A stretch of DNA of 7,275 nt, taken from CAJXCL01 sp964394335. GTDB taxonomy: Bacteria > Nitrospinota > Nitrospinia > CAJXCL01. The translations under genes and the position numbers were made by a program. The first letter of the stretch is position 1, and each line of letters begins with the position of its first letter. Shown one piece after another: positions 5,984-7,275 of the stretch. The notes under the pieces are model-generated. The model was not told where the DNA came from. It did not search any database and saw nothing but the letters and a program-made list of their open reading frames with translations. The DNA lies in NCBI GenBank assembly GCA_964394335.1, contig CAYMVZ010000114.1:1-7275 (forward strand), in the 5' to 3' direction.

Positions 5984-5989
5984 AGGAGG
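5984..5989 (+). promoter_or_regulatory. Shine-Dalgarno sequence fixing the GTG start of the cytochrome gene
   Basis: AGGAGG is a full match to the anti-Shine-Dalgarno core and sits 6 bases before GTG at 5996. It places the start directly at the lysine-rich head of the signal peptide, so the non-ATG start is credible. Confidence 0.85.
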
Positions 5990-5995
5990 TTTTCG

Positions 5996-7275
5996 GTGAA
6001 AAAAAATATTCTTGCATTATTATTGTCTATTTTATTATTACCCGGTATTGCCTTTGGTGAATTAGTGGTAAGAGAGGCATTTAGCGAAAAGGCGGGCGAT
6101 GCTGCTGCGGGGAAGGTTATTTATGATACGAACTGTGTGAGGTGTCATGGTGAAAAGGGTGATGGAGAAGGGCCGGACGCCGGCAACATGTATCCAAAAC
6201 CAAGAAATTTCACTACAGGTCTTTTTAAGTTTAAAACATCGGCTTTTAAAGAAAAGCGGCCTCTGGACAGAGATCTTTATCAAACCGTGAGTGATGGTTT
6301 ACCCGGGTCCGCTATGCCGGCCTGGAAATCCTCCCTTTCTATCAAAGATAGAAAAAATGTCATTGCCTATGTCAAGCAATTAGCAAAAATAAGCGGAGAA
6401 GCAAAAGATAAAATTAGTATGGCTGGATGGGTTCCGCCAACGGAAAAAAACCTTAAAAAAGGGAAAAAACTTTTTTTGAGCAGGTGTTCTCCCTGTCATG
6501 GAGAAGCGGGCAGGGGCGATACAACGATGTCCCTGGAGGATGAATGGGGAGGAAGAGTCTGGCCGAGAAACTTTACCAAGTTTTATTCCTTCAGAATCGG
6601 CAACGCGCCGATGGAGATATTTCACAGAATTTCTGCAGGTATCCCCGGAACTCCCATGCCGTCTTTTGACGATCCTGAAATAGGAGATGATGTATTAAAC
6701 ACCGAGCAGAAATGGTTGGTTGCTAATTATGTGGCCTCTTTAGAGGATAGGACAAGGTTTTTTGATCCTAAACGCGGAAAGGTACTGGATGCGTGGAATA
6801 CCGACACCCTTCCGGAGGATATAGAAGATTTAGAACCATGGCAGTTTTCAAAACCTCTTACTTTCGGTCTTACCCCCCAGACAGCACCCGGCAGGCCGCC
6901 CTTAAATACTTTAATCGACACCGTTACAGTACGAGCCCTGAATGATGGAAAAGAGATTGCCATGTTAGTGGAATGGGATGACCCATCAATGAGTGTTCTG
7001 GATGATGAAGATGCTGCGACAATAATTGGGGATGAAGATGTATTTGATGATGCTGTGGCTCTTTATATGCCGGCAGGAGTCGTAACGGATAATCCTAAAA
7101 AGCCGTTTTTTGGGATGGGGGATGAAAAGACCCCTGTTAATGTCTGGTATATAAACGCTTCTGAAGCGAAAAAGAAATTTACTTTTAGAGGTAGTGAAAA
7201 ATTTGATACGGCTTCGGCAGCAAACCCCTGTAACCCATGCGCTAAGAATGCTTGTAACCCCTGCGCAAAAAACGC
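5996..7275 (+). CDS. Secreted diheme cytochrome c with C-terminal heme-b (EB_dh-like) domain, partial
   Basis: Predicted periplasmic (or equivalent compartment) electron carrier; 426 complete codons are open to the right edge. A signal peptide (MKKNILALLLSILLLPGIAFG) ends near residue 21. The first cytochrome c domain (about 33-132) has CVRCH (47-51) and a likely distal Met in AMPAW (M107). The second (about 153-250) has CSPCH (164-168) and GTPMPSF (M221). From about 280 the sequence resembles the ethylbenzene-dehydrogenase-like heme-b domain: VTVRALNDGKEIAMLVEWDD (310-329), DDAVALYMPAG (351-361) and FGMGDEKTPVNVWYINA (372-388), where M374 is a candidate heme-b ligand. This domain forms the heme-b subunit of type II DMSO-reductase-family enzymes such as EbdC, ClrC and NxrC-like proteins. 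A Cys-Asn-Pro repeat starts at 410. The start is GTG with AGGAGG 6 bases upstream. The molybdenum partner is not in view. A stand-alone carrier is also possible. Confidence 0.88.
   Translation, partial: MKKNILALLLSILLLPGIAFGELVVREAFSEKAGDAAAGKVIYDTNCVRCHGEKGDGEGPDAGNMYPKPRNFTTGLFKFKTSAFKEKRPLDRDLYQTVSDGLPGSAMPAWKSSLSIKDRKNVIAYVKQLAKISGEAKDKISMAGWVPPTEKNLKKGKKLFLSRCSPCHGEAGRGDTTMSLEDEWGGRVWPRNFTKFYSFRIGNAPMEIFHRISAGIPGTPMPSFDDPEIGDDVLNTEQKWLVANYVASLEDRTRFFDPKRGKVLDAWNTDTLPEDIEDLEPWQFSKPLTFGLTPQTAPGRPPLNTLIDTVTVRALNDGKEIAMLVEWDDPSMSVLDDEDAATIIGDEDVFDDAVALYMPAGVVTDNPKKPFFGMGDEKTPVNVWYINASEAKKKFTFRGSEKFDTASAANPCNPCAKNACNPCAKN
7229..7275 (+). repeat. In-frame 24-bp repeat encoding CNPCAKNA units
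   Basis: Residues 412-419 and 420-427 (last base of 427 missing) of the cytochrome both read C-N-P-C-A-K-N-A. The DNA copies, 7229-7252 and 7253-7275, differ at several third positions, so the peptide is conserved more than the DNA. A preceding NPC at 410-412 starts the tract. The total number of units is unknown because the window ends inside it. Confidence 0.85.

Noticed and set aside
6062..6963. Open frames antisense to, or out of frame with, the cytochrome gene (6062-6283, 6380-6625 and 6727-6963 on minus; 6498-6683 on plus)
   Set aside because: They overlap the well-supported cytochrome frame, have no recognisable motifs and no ribosome sites, and are best explained as shadows of its codon pattern.

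Overview
The window is AT-rich bacterial DNA with two coding blocks on opposite strands. The minus strand carries rpe-hom-thrC (thrC cut by the left edge) and, separately, a TolC-type outer-membrane protein gene. The plus strand carries a small zinc protein of the YacG family and, at the right end, a run of two very small membrane-protein genes followed by a large secreted cytochrome gene cut by the right edge. A TolC-type protein and N-terminal signal peptides indicate a diderm cell. The low GC, intergenic ATTGA-type heptamer repeats, and a c-type cytochrome fused to an ethylbenzene-dehydrogenase-like heme-b domain with a Cys-Asn-Pro repeat remind me of anammox Planctomycetota (Kuenenia/Brocadia/Scalindua type). 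That assignment is recall-based inference; other respiratory diderms such as Nitrospirota or Desulfobacterota relatives are not excluded.

Left block (1-3130, minus strand): transcription probably starts near 3092 from a good extended -10 promoter and runs through ribulose-phosphate 3-epimerase, monofunctional homoserine dehydrogenase with an ACT domain, and threonine synthase. The gaps are 25 and 6 bases. Homoserine kinase, the step between the last two enzymes, is not in the window. Middle (3130-5074): yacG (+) and the TolC-family gene (-) converge. Repeats of the ATTGA/GATTGA type lie on both sides of yacG, and the stop codons of both converging genes lie inside them.

Right block (5075-7275): a 425-base AT-rich divergent region holds a sigma-54-like site, a sigma-70-like site with perfect 17-base spacing, and a 14-base palindrome. 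It leads into a 39-aa and a 37-aa single-span membrane protein, separated by a degenerate palindromic repeat. These precede a signal-peptide-bearing protein with two CxxCH cytochrome c domains and a C-terminal heme-b (EB_dh-like) domain. That domain is interrupted by an 8-residue Cys-rich repeat just where the window ends. This block looks like the start of a respiratory electron-transfer operon and is the most interesting part. Its catalytic partner, if any, would lie beyond the right edge.
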